Assembly: GCF_001612615.1 (NCBI RefSeq)
Contig: NZ_BDAU01000058.1
Location: forward strand, 1-42,125
DNA: 42,125 nucleotides
From: Nocardia amikacinitolerans NBRC 108937
GTDB lineage: Bacteria > Actinomycetota > Actinomycetes > Mycobacteriales > Mycobacteriaceae
Reading direction: 5' to 3'
The notes below the pieces were generated by a model. The model did no database searches. It was not told the origin of the DNA and saw nothing but the letters and a program-made list of their open reading frames with translations. Positions 8,428 through 16,609 of this stretch are shown here, one piece after another; the first letter of the stretch is position 1, and each line of letters begins with the position of its first letter. A program made the position numbers and the translations under genes.

Positions 8428-9588
8428 ATGATCGCCGTGCTGCGCCGCGTGCTCGCGGTCGTCGCTGTCGTTGGTTCCGCCGCCGCGCCGCTGGCGCCGC
8501 CGCCACCCGCGCAGGCCGGGCCGTTGACGGACTGCGGGTGGAGCAGACGGATCGGCGCCGACACGCTGAACGTCGCACTGCCCGACACCTTCGCCAACTA
8601 CTGGATGGCCGCTGTCCCCGCGCTGCCCGCCGAAGGCCTCACCCTGCGCGGCCGATACCCGCACGGCCGGTACATCTCGTTCACCAGCTACCAGGGTTCG
8701 CGCACCTTGGACGGCTTGGACGATCTGCGCATCGATCCGGATCCGGGCAGCGTCAACCCGTTCCAGCCGGGGGCGGACCGCGCCGCGACCGAACGCTCGT
8801 TCACCGTGCGGGTGCTGCCGGGCCCCCGACCCGAGCGGCCCGCGCCGAACACCCTCTACGCGGACCCAGGGTTGGCGCTGATCATCTACCGGGTCTACCG
8901 CACCGACGAGGGGCGTGATCCGCTCGGCGGCGAGCCGTTGCCGGAGATCACCGTGCACGGAACAGGCGGCCCGCGCGTGCTTCCGGCATGCACGGCGGAT
9001 CAGGGGGCGGCGGACACGTCCGCCGCGCGCCTGTCCAGCGGTCAGCGGCTGCCCGCGAACATGCCGGGCCCGGACTACCGCGTGTGGTCCAAGACGAGCG
9101 GCGACGGCGTCTTCGCCAACCCGGACAACACCTATCTCGCCTCGCACGTCGCACCGCGAGCGGGACAGGTCGCGGTCGTCCGCGCCGGGTTGCCGACCAC
9201 TCCCGCGACCTACCGCGGCGAGACCACCATGGCGCCCGCGCAACTGCGGTACTGGTCGATGTGCTCGAACGAGCTTGCCACCACCCGTGTTTCGGCCTGC
9301 GTCGTCGACGACGAGACGCCGGTCGACGAGCGTGGCTGGTTCACCGTCGTGGTGTCCGACCCCGCCGACCGGCCCGCGAACGCGACCCGTGAGTGCGGCG
9401 TCGCATGGTTGCCAACGACCGGACCCACCACCACGCTGCTGATGCGGAACATGCTGCCGGACAAGGATTTCGCGCAGGCGATCCAGCGCGCGCCGCAGGA
9501 CGATCCGGCCGCGGGGATGGGGGATCACTACCCGCGCACCGAGTTGCGTACGACCGCCGAGTTCGAGGGGATCGGCTGCGGGCACTGA
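8428..9588 (+). CDS. Secreted protein of unknown function
   Basis: A 386-residue protein from the ATG at 8428; a GTG at 8422 is an equally possible start. Residues 1-28 form a Sec signal (LRRVLAVVAVVGSAAAPLAPPPPAQA). The mature part starts with a conserved-looking block (NYWMAAVPALPAEGLTLRGR, YISFTSYQGS) and contains several Cys residues that could form disulfides (CGW, ACTAD, MCSNE, SACVVDD, RECGV, GCGH). No catalytic signature or known family was recognised. Its 3' end overlaps the convergent TetR gene by 61 bp. Confidence 0.7.
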   Translation: MIAVLRRVLAVVAVVGSAAAPLAPPPPAQAGPLTDCGWSRRIGADTLNVALPDTFANYWMAAVPALPAEGLTLRGRYPHGRYISFTSYQGSRTLDGLDDLRIDPDPGSVNPFQPGADRAATERSFTVRVLPGPRPERPAPNTLYADPGLALIIYRVYRTDEGRDPLGGEPLPEITVHGTGGPRVLPACTADQGAADTSAARLSSGQRLPANMPGPDYRVWSKTSGDGVFANPDNTYLASHVAPRAGQVAVVRAGLPTTPATYRGETTMAPAQLRYWSMCSNELATTRVSACVVDDETPVDERGWFTVVVSDPADRPANATRECGVAWLPTTGPTTTLLMRNMLPDKDFAQAIQRAPQDDPAAGMGDHYPRTELRTTAEFEGIGCGH

Positions 9589-10175
9589 ATGAGCAGATGA
9601 TCGAGCACCCGCCACACCATCGACGCCACATCCGAATCACCAAGGCGCAGCGCCGTATTCGCCGCGAGCAACACCGCATCGAGCTGAAAGGCCGCGAGTT
9701 CGGAATCGATCTCGCTGATCTCGCCGTCCGTGACCGCATGCCGGAATTGCGCCGCGAGGGTGGCGCGCCAGTCGCGTTGGTCGCGCAACAGCGCCTCGCG
9801 GACCGGCCCAGGGCGACTGTCGAATTCGGTCATGACGGCCGCGCGGAAACAGCCCCCCGCGAACAGCGGCTCCTCGGCGTAGTCGAGCCAATGCGCTACG
9901 AGCGCGCGCAGCCGAGGGACTCCGCGCGGTTCGCCGCGCGCGGGTTCGACGACGGCGGCGACGAAGAGTTCGCGCGCGTGGTCGATGGCCGCCAGTTGCA
10001 GCGTCTCCTTCGATTTGAACAGCGTCTGCACCCCGGCCTTGCTCATGCCGGTGTCGGCGGCCAGGCGGCCGAAGCTGAGGCCGTCGAGGCCGTCGAGGGA
10101 GGCGAGGTCGACGGCTCGGCGCAGCACCACACCGCGGGTGCGCGCCCCGCGCAGCAGTCGCTTGTCGGTGGTCAT
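9528..10175 (-). CDS. TetR-family repressor
   Basis: A 215-residue regulator. The N-terminal HTH runs from about residue 12 to 58 (AVDLASLDGLDGLSFGRLAADTGMSKAGVQTLFKSKETL); the rest is a helical ligand-binding domain including LFAGGCFRAAVMTEFDSRPG. Its start codon overlaps the stop of the GDSL hydrolase gene (ATGA), so the pair is translationally coupled. It probably represses its own operon through the palindrome next to the hydrolase start. Its 3' end runs 61 bp into the convergent secreted-protein gene. Confidence 0.9.
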   Translation of the reverse strand: MTTDKRLLRGARTRGVVLRRAVDLASLDGLDGLSFGRLAADTGMSKAGVQTLFKSKETLQLAAIDHARELFVAAVVEPARGEPRGVPRLRALVAHWLDYAEEPLFAGGCFRAAVMTEFDSRPGPVREALLRDQRDWRATLAAQFRHAVTDGEISEIDSELAAFQLDAVLLAANTALRLGDSDVASMVWRVLDHLLIQCPQPIPSNSAVVRNSVRG

Positions 10176-10855
10176 GACGGGACCCGCTGACCGAGGCGAT
10201 GGGCGAGCTGCTTGACCGCCTCGGCGGCGAGCACCGCCTGTCCGTTGGCGGCGAAGTGGATGCGGTCGGCGCTGAGCAGATCGGCGCGGTCGTTGACCGG
10301 GTGATCCCACATGTCGACGACCACCGCGCGGTCCTCGCCTGCCAGCCGGCGGGTGATCGCGTTGACGGTGCGGACCCGGTCGGTCCAGTCCGCGAACGCG
10401 GGCACCCGATACGCGCGGCCGAGCGTGAAGGTGGTCAGCTGGGCGCCGGTCGCCGCGGCGCGGCGGTACAGCTCGCGCAGGTGCCGCTCGATCAGCGCGT
10501 AGTCGGGTGTGCGGCGGACGATGTCGTTGGCGCCGCACGGCAGGTGCAGCAGGTCGGGGGCGAAATCGATCATGCGATCCAGCTGGTCGAAGGTCTGTTC
10601 GGTCGTCGCGCCGTCGACCGCGATATTGAGGTACGCCAAGTCGGGCGCGACCCGGCGCAGCGCGTCGGCGACGCGGTCGGCCCATGGCAGGCTGGCGTAT
10701 CCGGCGCGCGGGTCGCCGGTGCCCGCGGAGAGGCTGTCGCCGATCACCCCGAAGCGTCGCCATGGCGCGTCGAACAGAAGGGCTGCGGATTCCAGAGCGG
10801 ACAGGCAGTACGGGTCCGTCTCTTCGGTGCTGAAGTGGTCTGCGATGGTCACCAA
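10172..10855 (-). CDS. GDSL/SGNH-family hydrolase
   Basis: A 227-residue cytosolic esterase-type protein, since no signal peptide is visible. Block I is FGVIGDSLSAGTG with nucleophile Ser41, block III is LPCGANDIV, and block V is SADRIHFAANG, supplying the Asp-x-x-His pair. It is first in a two-gene operon with the downstream TetR regulator (4-bp overlap), so it is probably induced by the regulator's ligand, possibly its own substrate. The chain length matches single-domain SGNH hydrolases. The substrate is not known. Confidence 0.9.
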   Translation of the reverse strand: MVTIADHFSTEETDPYCLSALESAALLFDAPWRRFGVIGDSLSAGTGDPRAGYASLPWADRVADALRRVAPDLAYLNIAVDGATTEQTFDQLDRMIDFAPDLLHLPCGANDIVRRTPDYALIERHLRELYRRAAATGAQLTTFTLGRAYRVPAFADWTDRVRTVNAITRRLAGEDRAVVVDMWDHPVNDRADLLSADRIHFAANGQAVLAAEAVKQLAHRLGQRVPS

Positions 10856-10858
10856 CTA

Positions 10859-10888
10859 AACATACGGCCGACCGTATACTTGGATCAA
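10859..10888 (-). promoter_or_regulatory. Promoter with embedded TetR operator
   Basis: On the minus strand, TTGATC, an 18-nt spacer and TATGTT form a sigma-A-like promoter just before the hydrolase start. The spacer and -10 contain ATACGG-N4-CCGTAT (10862-10877), a perfect inverted repeat placed where a TetR dimer would block RNA polymerase. The regulator is the second gene of the operon, so autorepression is inferred. Confidence 0.55.
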
Positions 10889-11033
10889 GAGGCGTCGTTG
10901 GCCGGAATTCTCGATTTCGGACCGGTCGTTATGATTCGCGAAACACGCTGCACCCCAATGTTTCCGGGCGAATCGCGGTAAGATCACGGCGGCGTTCTCG
11001 AACCGTCGCCGACATCAGAAGAGGGGTACGGCT

Positions 11034-11327
11034 GTGAGCATGATTCTCGCTACGGCACATGACATGTACGGCACAGTGTTGGCCCAGGTCGGGAACCCGA
11101 CCCCCGAGGCCCCGCCCATCTCGGACAAGATCCTGCAAATGGTTCGCTACCTCACCTGGTTCGTGCTGCTCTCGGGAATCGCCGCCATCACCTACGCGGG
11201 CGGCCGGTTCGCCTGGGAGAAGTGGACCGGCGGCGGCCTCCAGTCGCCGAAGATGGTGGCCGGAGCCATGCTCGGTGGGGCCGTCGCGACCAGCGCGGGC
11301 ACGATCATGAACGCGGTCGTCGGCTGA
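11034..11327 (+). CDS. Small two-helix membrane protein (VirB2/TrbC-like layout)
   Basis: A 97-residue protein with a GTG start and GAGGGG upstream at good spacing. Residues about 37-57 (YLTWFVLLSGIAAITYAGGRF) and 74-94 (MVAGAMLGGAVATSAGTIMNAVV) are hydrophobic, separated by a short basic/aromatic loop (WEKWTGGG). This two-helix hairpin with a small-residue-rich second helix resembles VirB2/TrbC pilin-like proteins. No conjugation genes are adjacent, and small actinobacterial membrane proteins of this shape are common. The function is not known. Confidence 0.65.
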   Translation: MSMILATAHDMYGTVLAQVGNPTPEAPPISDKILQMVRYLTWFVLLSGIAAITYAGGRFAWEKWTGGGLQSPKMVAGAMLGGAVATSAGTIMNAVVG

Positions 11328-11345
11328 GGCCGAGTTCGGCGCGGC

Positions 11346-11891
11346 TCAGGCGGCGCGCCACTTGATGGAGCAGCCCATGCTCGGTCGCTGCGGCTCCGGC
11401 GCTGGCTTGCCCGCGCGCACCGCGGCGAGTGCGGCGCGCAGTTCGGAGCCGGTGACGGGTTTGCGGTTGCCAGGGGTGGATTCGTCGAACGCGCCGCGAT
11501 AGGCCAGCAGGAGACGCGCGTCGTAGAGGAAGAAGTCCGGGGTGCATGCCGCGCCGAAAACGCGGCCGACCGACTGGGTTTCGTCGATGAGGTACGGGAA
11601 CGTCCACCCGGCTCGTTCCGCTTGTGCGCGAAGCCCTTCCGGCTTGTCGTCCGGGTAGGCGTCGGCGTCGTTGGTGCAGATCGCCACGGCGGGCACGCCC
11701 GAGTCGCCGATCACCGCGCCGAGTTCTTTCTCGATGTGCTTCACATACGGGCAGTGGTTGCATGCGAAGACGACCAGCAGTCCGGGACCGTTCGCGTAAT
11801 CGGACAGGCGGTGGGTCCGGCCGTCCAGATCGGGCAGTGCGAAGTCGGGCGCGGGCGTGCCCAGCGGGACCATCAGGGATTCGAGTGCCAT
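11346..11891 (-). CDS. Thioredoxin-like/AhpC-TSA family redox protein
   Basis: A 181-residue thioredoxin-fold protein. It starts like the peroxiredoxin-like group (GTPAPDFALPDLDGRTHRLSDY) and has CNHCPYVKHIE with Cys44 and Cys47, a CxxC active site. No signal peptide is seen, so it acts in the cytosol. The C-terminal tail ends with PSMGCSIKWRAA, which carries one more Cys and is typical of the thioredoxin-family subgroup containing the CNHCPYV motif. It probably acts as a thiol-disulfide reductase or peroxide reductase. It ends 18 bp from the convergent small membrane protein gene. Confidence 0.85.
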   Translation of the reverse strand: MALESLMVPLGTPAPDFALPDLDGRTHRLSDYANGPGLLVVFACNHCPYVKHIEKELGAVIGDSGVPAVAICTNDADAYPDDKPEGLRAQAERAGWTFPYLIDETQSVGRVFGAACTPDFFLYDARLLLAYRGAFDESTPGNRKPVTGSELRAALAAVRAGKPAPEPQRPSMGCSIKWRAA

Positions 11892-11974
11892 AGCTGCCTC
11901 CGTCCGGTTCCCCTACGAGGGTAACGGGGTCGCGGAGCCCACGGGCGTAGTCGGACGGGCGTACCGGGAGCGTC

Positions 11975-12934
11975 TCACTTCGTCAGATCGGCGGGATCGG
12001 TGTTGGCGCCGCACAGCACGACGCACACCCGCTCACCGGGCGCGGGACGGTACGCACCGGAGGTCAGCGCGGCCATGGCCGTCGCGGCGGCGTGTTCGAC
12101 CGCCAAGCGATGCTCGGCCCAGAGCGCCCTGCGGGTCGCGACGATCTCCTCGTCGGAGACGAGCACCGATACCGAGTCCGCCGCGTGGGCCGCGACGAGA
12201 GCCAGCTCCGTCACCCGACGCGCGCCGAGCGCGTCGGCGGCCACCGAGTCGACCGCGACGTCGACGGGTGCGCCCGCCGCCAGCGCGGCGTGCAACGCAC
12301 GGCAGTTCCGCGGTTCCACCGCGACCACTCGGACGCCGAAATGCGCCGCCGCGGTCGCGATCCCGGCGAACAAACCGCCGCCGCCCACCGCAACGACGAC
12401 GGTATCCAGCTGAGGCAGCTGTCGATGAATCTCGATCAGCAAGGTCCCCGCGCCCGCGGCGATGAGCGGGTTGTCGTAGGCGTGCGAGAGCAGCGCGCCG
12501 CTGGACTCGGCGAAGGCGTGGCAGGCCGCGAGCGCGTCGGCGTACTGCTCGCCGACCAGCCGGACGTCCGCGCCGTAGCCGCGCAGCTTGTCGATCTTCA
12601 CCGTGGGCGCGGTGGCGGGCAGGAAGACCGTCGCGGGCACCCGCTGGCTGCGCGCCGCCCACGCGCAGGCCATACCCGCGTTGCCACCGGAGGCGATGGT
12701 GACGCCGGAGTCGGGCAGGCTGCCCGCCTCGCGATGCGTCTGGAGGAAGTTCTGCGCGCCTCTTGCCTTGAAGGTGCCCGTGTGCTGGAGGAATTCGAGT
12801 GCCAGCCAGATGTCGGGTGACCCGTCGTCCGGCGCGTCGGCGGGCGCGATCGCGATGGGTCGGACGCGGCCCGCGATGCGCTCGGCGGCCGCCTCGATGT
12901 CGTCGTAACCGAGTTTCGTCGGGTTCGGTTCCAT
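11975..12934 (-). CDS. PLP-dependent threonine/serine dehydratase-like enzyme
   Basis: A 319-residue fold-type II PLP enzyme with GGAGGAG upstream of the ATG. Lys56 in GTFKARGA forms the PLP Schiff base, SGGNAGMACAWAA binds the substrate carboxylate, and VGGGGLFAG is the Gly-rich phosphate loop. It lacks the C-terminal ACT-like regulatory domain of biosynthetic IlvA, so it is the catabolic or racemase-like short form, acting as a serine/threonine dehydratase or possibly a serine racemase. It sits 83 bp upstream of the thioredoxin-like gene on the same strand, and co-transcription is possible. Confidence 0.88.
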   Translation of the reverse strand: MEPNPTKLGYDDIEAAAERIAGRVRPIAIAPADAPDDGSPDIWLALEFLQHTGTFKARGAQNFLQTHREAGSLPDSGVTIASGGNAGMACAWAARSQRVPATVFLPATAPTVKIDKLRGYGADVRLVGEQYADALAACHAFAESSGALLSHAYDNPLIAAGAGTLLIEIHRQLPQLDTVVVAVGGGGLFAGIATAAAHFGVRVVAVEPRNCRALHAALAAGAPVDVAVDSVAADALGARRVTELALVAAHAADSVSVLVSDEEIVATRRALWAEHRLAVEHAAATAMAALTSGAYRPAPGERVCVVLCGANTDPADLTK

Positions 12935-13141
12935 CGGGCTCCTCCGGTGTCGTCGTGCGCGCGAAGGCGATCATAGTCAGCCGCGCGCGGCGCGAATTCC
13001 GCTCGCCGAACGCGCAATTTGCCGACCAATTGCGCGAATACGGCGCGGATTACCGGTCAGCCGGGGGAGGAGGTGTCATGCTCTGTTTCGTTCGCTGATC
13101 CGACCCGCTGCCGAGCGCACGGGATGAAGAGAGGTCGATCC

Positions 13142-13630
13142 GTGAAATCGAGTTGGATGGCGGTGCCAGCGCTGTTGGCCGTCGCGGTATCGGGTTGTTC
13201 CGGTGACACTTCGGCCAATACCGCGACTACCTCGACCGCGACACCGGCGAAAGCAGCGGGTACGACGACCGCCGCCGCACCGAAAAACGGCGATTCCGCG
13301 GGCGGCGTGGACATACCGCTCGGGGAGACGAAATCGGTGCCCATTCCCGCAGACGCGATCATGGAAATCAAGGTTCCTGCGGAATGGGGGGCTGCCGTCG
13401 ACAGCGTGCGCTGCGCGGTAACCGACAGCAATGGTCGAAACGAGGATCTGCGTTCGTCGGAGCCGAAGAAACAGGAGGTGATCGCGGGCGCGCAGTGGAT
13501 CACGCTGTGGACGTTCTCCTCGCCGCCCGCCACCGAAGTCACCGTCGGCTGCGTGGACGCGGACAACGCGGTCACCGCCGCCGAGCTGCGCTACATCCGC
13601 GTCGTCCCGCGCGGACTCGCGCCGAGCTGA
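13142..13630 (+). CDS. Secreted lipoprotein of unknown function
   Basis: The GTG at 13142 is preferred over the in-frame ATG at 13124 because GAGAGG lies 7 bases ahead of it. The 162-residue product begins MKSSWMAVPALLAVAVSGC. VSGC is a lipobox, so Cys19 is expected to be lipidated and anchor the protein in the membrane. A low-complexity Thr/Ala linker follows (about residues 21-50), then a roughly 100-residue globular domain with two Cys (VRCAV, VGCVD) that could pair. No family was recognised. Confidence 0.75.
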   Translation: MKSSWMAVPALLAVAVSGCSGDTSANTATTSTATPAKAAGTTTAAAPKNGDSAGGVDIPLGETKSVPIPADAIMEIKVPAEWGAAVDSVRCAVTDSNGRNEDLRSSEPKKQEVIAGAQWITLWTFSSPPATEVTVGCVDADNAVTAAELRYIRVVPRGLAPS

Positions 13631-13633
13631 GCC

Positions 13634-13662
13634 CACGGCCGGGACTGTTCGCTCCGGCCGTG
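13634..13662. terminator. Bidirectional hairpin between lipoprotein and thioesterase genes
   Basis: CACGGCCGG and CCGGCCGTG form a perfect 9-bp stem with an 11-nt loop. It fits in the 49-bp gap between convergent genes and would serve both strands. Confidence 0.65.
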
Positions 13663-13679
13663 CGCGGGCGCCGCTCCGG

Positions 13680-14153
13680 CTACTTGCCGTGGGCGCGCAG
13701 CTGATAGAGGCCCTTGGTCACCGCGACCGTCTTGCCGTCGGCATCGGTGACGACCGCCTCCAGCGTGAAGTCCGACTTTCCGCGCTCGGCCGCCTCCGCC
13801 TCGATCCGCGCGATCTCCTCCTCCGGCAACGTGGCCTCGGCGCGCAGCTGCGATTTCGCCATGCCGACGAACTTGATCTCGAAGCCCTTCACCAGCGGGT
13901 AGTAGGCGGAATTGTCGAACGTGGCCACGGCGATCGCGCCGCCGAGCACCTCCGCCACGGTGAACTGGACGCCCGCGTAGATCACCCCGAAGTGATTGCC
14001 GTTGCCCTCCAGCGGCACCGTCGTCGCGGCGAATCCGCGGCGCACCTCGACCGCTTGGACGCCCATCTTGGCTGCCGCCGGGATGGTGAACTCCAGGGCG
14101 CCGTTGATGATATCGACGAACGGAGGGGCGTCGTCGGTGCTGTTGTCGGTCAT
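13680..14153 (-). CDS. DUF4442/PaaI-like hotdog-fold thioesterase
   Basis: A 157-residue protein from the ATG at 14153. The hotdog core is recognisable: KMGVQAVEVRRGFAATTVPLEGNGNHFGVIYAGVQFTVAEVLGG. The substitution of N and H at NHFG, plus the helix VQFTVAEVLGGAIAVA, matches the DUF4442 subgroup. The second half (FVGMAKSQLRAEATL, DFTLEAVVTDADGKTVAV) completes the beta-sheet. Such proteins hydrolyse acyl-CoA thioesters or merely bind acyl groups. It is transcribed divergently from the AraC-type regulator. Confidence 0.85.
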   Translation of the reverse strand: MTDNSTDDAPPFVDIINGALEFTIPAAAKMGVQAVEVRRGFAATTVPLEGNGNHFGVIYAGVQFTVAEVLGGAIAVATFDNSAYYPLVKGFEIKFVGMAKSQLRAEATLPEEEIARIEAEAAERGKSDFTLEAVVTDADGKTVAVTKGLYQLRAHGK

Positions 14154-14344
14154 GCGGACCGATTCCTTTCGCGCGTGCGGTCCGGCGTGCCGTCGGCACA
14201 CGGCGTCCGCGCTTGTCCGCCGCGGACTTCGTCGTCCTAGAGTCACCGGTCCCGCCCTCGGCGAGGGCGGGTGCCATCAGATTAGGAAACGGGCGGTGCG
14301 CCGCGCAATCGCGGTTGTCGGTGGCGCTGAGTAGCCTCGGGATC

Positions 14345-15070
14345 GTGGGCGACGACGGATATCGCGAGGGCCCGTCCCGACTGGACGGCGCGGTGCTGTG
14401 GACGCGCACCGTGACCCGCACCGAGGAACCGCTGCCGGTGCTGCCGGACGGCTGTATGGATCTGCTGTGGCGGGACGGAGCGCTGTTCGTCGCGGGTCCG
14501 GACACCACCGCGCATCCCGCGGGCAGTCCGAAGCCCGCGCGATACACGGGCTTGCGGTTCTTTCCCGGCACGGCGCCCGCGCTGCTCGGCGTGCCCGCGC
14601 ACGAATTGCGGGACCAGCGCGTCGAATTGGCGAATCTGTGGCCCGCGGCGACCGTGCGGGAGCTCGCGGGCCGGGTCTCGGATGCGCCCGATCGGGCCGC
14701 CGCGCTCGAGTCCATCGCGCTGCGCCGCGCGGCCGAGGTCGAGCCACCCGACCCGCTGCTGCGCCGCGTCGTCGCGGCACTGCGTGCGGGCCGATCGGTC
14801 GCCGCGACCGCCGATGCCGCGGGCGTGGGAGCTCGTCTGCTGCACCGCCGTTCGCTGGCTGCCTTCGGCTACGGCCCCAAGACCCTGGCCCGCATCCTGC
14901 GGCTCCAGCGCGCGCTGGCCGACGTCCACGCGGGCACGCCGCCCGCCGATGTCGCGATCGCGGCCGGGTACGCGGACCAGGCGCACCTGTCACGCGATAT
15001 GCGGGAGTTGGCGGGCATGACGCTGACCGAGTGGACCGCCCGCCGCGGGCGTGATCGAGCCTCTGCCTGA
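14345..15070 (+). CDS. AraC-family transcriptional regulator
   Basis: A protein of about 241 residues from the GTG at 14345, just after a promoter-like stretch and thus probably leaderless. The N-terminal domain (VLPDGCMDLLWRDGALFVAGPDTTAH) is the small cupin-like module (DUF6597 type) often found before AraC HTHs. The C-terminal double HTH covers about residues 140-235: AATADAAGVGARLLHRRSLAAFGYGPK, and then PADVAIAAGYADQAHLSRDMRELAG. It is divergent from the thioesterase gene, a plausible target. The effector is unknown. Confidence 0.85.
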   Translation: MGDDGYREGPSRLDGAVLWTRTVTRTEEPLPVLPDGCMDLLWRDGALFVAGPDTTAHPAGSPKPARYTGLRFFPGTAPALLGVPAHELRDQRVELANLWPAATVRELAGRVSDAPDRAAALESIALRRAAEVEPPDPLLRRVVAALRAGRSVAATADAAGVGARLLHRRSLAAFGYGPKTLARILRLQRALADVHAGTPPADVAIAAGYADQAHLSRDMRELAGMTLTEWTARRGRDRASA

Positions 15071-15352
15071 TCCGCTGCCGTGCGCCGGTTTCGGTCGACG
15101 CGGGCCGTCGCGTAGCGGGTCGCTTCCACGCAACGAGGGACCACCATCCGGTCGCGCGGCCCCTCCCGCCGGTTGCGGTCGACGCGGCGGCCTCACGAGG
15201 GGCTGCGGTCCGGTCGGCGGGCTCCGTTCGGTGGTGGTTCGACGCACCGCGACGCGGCCCTGTTAGGAGGACGCTCCGGTTCGGTCGCGCTGCCTGACCT
15301 CCGACCCGGCCCGGCGGCGGGCAGAGCCTAGGTCCGGCGGAGTGGCGAAAGC
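15071..15352. other. Intergenic region with short direct repeats
   Basis: No gene is supported across these 282 bases. The stretch contains two near copies of CGGTT(T/G)CGGTCGACGCGG (near 15090 and 15172) and several GC-rich inverted segments. A promoter could not be placed. Confidence 0.4.
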
Positions 15353-15745
15353 TCAGCCCAACGGCGCGTACAAGTCGATCCCGTTCCCGTCGGGGTCCTG
15401 GATGACGGCATAGCGCTGGCCCCACGGCGCGTCCCAGGGCTTCAGTTCGCCTTGGTAACCCGCCGAGACCAGGTCGGCGTAGATCGAGTCCACCTCGGCG
15501 GCGTCGGCGCAGCGGAAGGCGAGGCCGATACGGCCCGCGCTGGTCGGCGGTTCCCATTCGGCGTGGAAGGAGCGAACCGTGTCCTCGGTGTCGAGGGCGA
15601 GGCGAACGCCGCCGGCGAGCTGGGCTTCGACGTGCGGCTGGGTTTCCGCGTCGGCGGGGAACTCGAGGCCGAGGCGGCGGTAGAAGGCGAGCGAGGCGGC
15701 CATGTTCGAGGTGACGATGCCGATGAAGTCCAGTTGCGGTGTCAT
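15353..15745 (-). CDS. VOC/glyoxalase-superfamily protein
   Basis: A 130-residue single-domain vicinal-oxygen-chelate protein. It opens MTPQLDFIGIVTSNMAASLAFYRRLGLEFP, and the second beta-alpha-beta half ends QRYAVIQDPDGNGIDLYAPL. Metal-ligand positions are not all conserved: FIGI replaces the usual His at the first site, while the terminal E is replaced by D in GIDLY. This suggests a binding or immunity role rather than glyoxalase I. It lies 51 bp downstream of arsC on the same strand, but it lacks the paired Cys of the ArsI arsenic lyase. Confidence 0.85.
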   Translation of the reverse strand: MTPQLDFIGIVTSNMAASLAFYRRLGLEFPADAETQPHVEAQLAGGVRLALDTEDTVRSFHAEWEPPTSAGRIGLAFRCADAAEVDSIYADLVSAGYQGELKPWDAPWGQRYAVIQDPDGNGIDLYAPLG

Positions 15746-15796
15746 GTCGGCAGCGTAAGGGCGGCGGGCCGGTTCGGTCTTGAAGGAATCGGACAC

Positions 15797-16210
15797 TCAG
15801 TGCTTCGGCGCCGGCACCAGTTCGGCGATGAGGTTCTCGACCAGGATGCGGATGCGGTCGCGGATGGTGCGGACCACCTCGATGGTCTGTCCGGCCGGAT
15901 CGGGCAGCACCCAGTCGCGGTAGCTGATGCCGGGGAAGAACGGGCACGCGTCGCCGCACCCCATGGTGATCACCACGTCGGAGACGCCGACGGCCTCGTC
16001 GGTCAGCTTCTTCGGCGTGTTGTCCGCGATGTCGATGCCGACCTCCGCCATGGCCTCGACCGCGACCGGATTCAGTTCGGCCGCAGGCGCGCTGCCCGCG
16101 GACCTGACCTCGATGCGTTCACCGGCGAGAGCGGTCAGAAACCCGGCGGCCATTTGGGATCTGCCTGCGTCGTGCACGCAGACGAACAGCACACTGGGCT
16201 TGTGGGCCAT
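15797..16210 (-). CDS. arsC: Arsenate reductase, low-molecular-weight phosphatase fold
   Basis: A 137-residue protein with the phosphatase loop CVHDAGRS (Cys11, Arg17) and the redox pair in MGCGDACP (Cys85 and Cys89). YRDWVLPDPAG supplies the general-acid Asp. This arrangement belongs to the thioredoxin- or mycothiol-dependent ArsC enzymes that reduce arsenate to arsenite. No arsR, acr3 or arsB lies in the surrounding genes, so arsenite export must be encoded elsewhere. It is probably co-transcribed with the following VOC gene. Confidence 0.9.
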   Translation of the reverse strand: MAHKPSVLFVCVHDAGRSQMAAGFLTALAGERIEVRSAGSAPAAELNPVAVEAMAEVGIDIADNTPKKLTDEAVGVSDVVITMGCGDACPFFPGISYRDWVLPDPAGQTIEVVRTIRDRIRILVENLIAELVPAPKH

Positions 16211-16563
16211 GGGACGCCTTTCGGTGGGGCTCGGGGTAATGCGGTACCGGACCCGTCCGACGGCGCGGAGTGGTCCCGGTGCGTGCCGTCCGGGAGGATC
16301 GGGCCGAAACGCTGTCGTAGCGTAAGGGATACGGGCGATCGCCCGGCGAGGACGGGGCACCTGTGGCTCCGGTCTTCCTGCCGCGCCGGGGTATTCGCGC
16401 TGCTAGAGGCGGTGGGCCTCGAAGTCATTGCCGCGGCGAAGGATTGCCCGCAAATGAGAACGGACCGGTCGGTCGCGAAATTCGCTTTGCGGCCATGAGC
16501 ATCGCCGAGACCCTTTGTCGCGCTTGATGAATGAGTGCTCCGATCTGGGTCCGGAATGCCGAA
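16211..16563. other. Non-coding stretch between arsC and mpaB
   Basis: About 350 bases with no supported gene. The part next to arsC should carry its promoter on the minus strand (TACGCT near 16320 is a weak -10). The region ends at the mpaB terminator hairpin. No ArsR box was recognised. Confidence 0.4.
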
Positions 16564-16596
16564 ACCGCCGCGACGTCCGGATGGCGTCGCGGCGGT
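16564..16596 (-). terminator. Terminator hairpin of the MpaB gene
   Basis: ACCGCCGCGACG and CGTCGCGGCGGT form a perfect 12-bp stem with a 9-nt loop, 13 bases beyond the stop of the minus-strand gene. Confidence 0.75.
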
Positions 16597-16609
16597 CGGT
16601 CGTGCTTGC

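Noticed and set aside
6744..8918. A 724-codon plus-strand open frame opposite the amidase
   Set aside because: It mirrors the amidase in another frame, a common effect of high GC, and lacks any domain.
14990..15266. Small open frames on both strands in the gap after the AraC gene
   Set aside because: They lack ribosome-binding sites, codon bias and motifs, and are consistent with GC-rich non-coding DNA.
15353..15745. ArsI carbon-arsenic lyase
   Set aside because: It is adjacent to arsC, but the vicinal cysteines needed to bind arsenic are missing.
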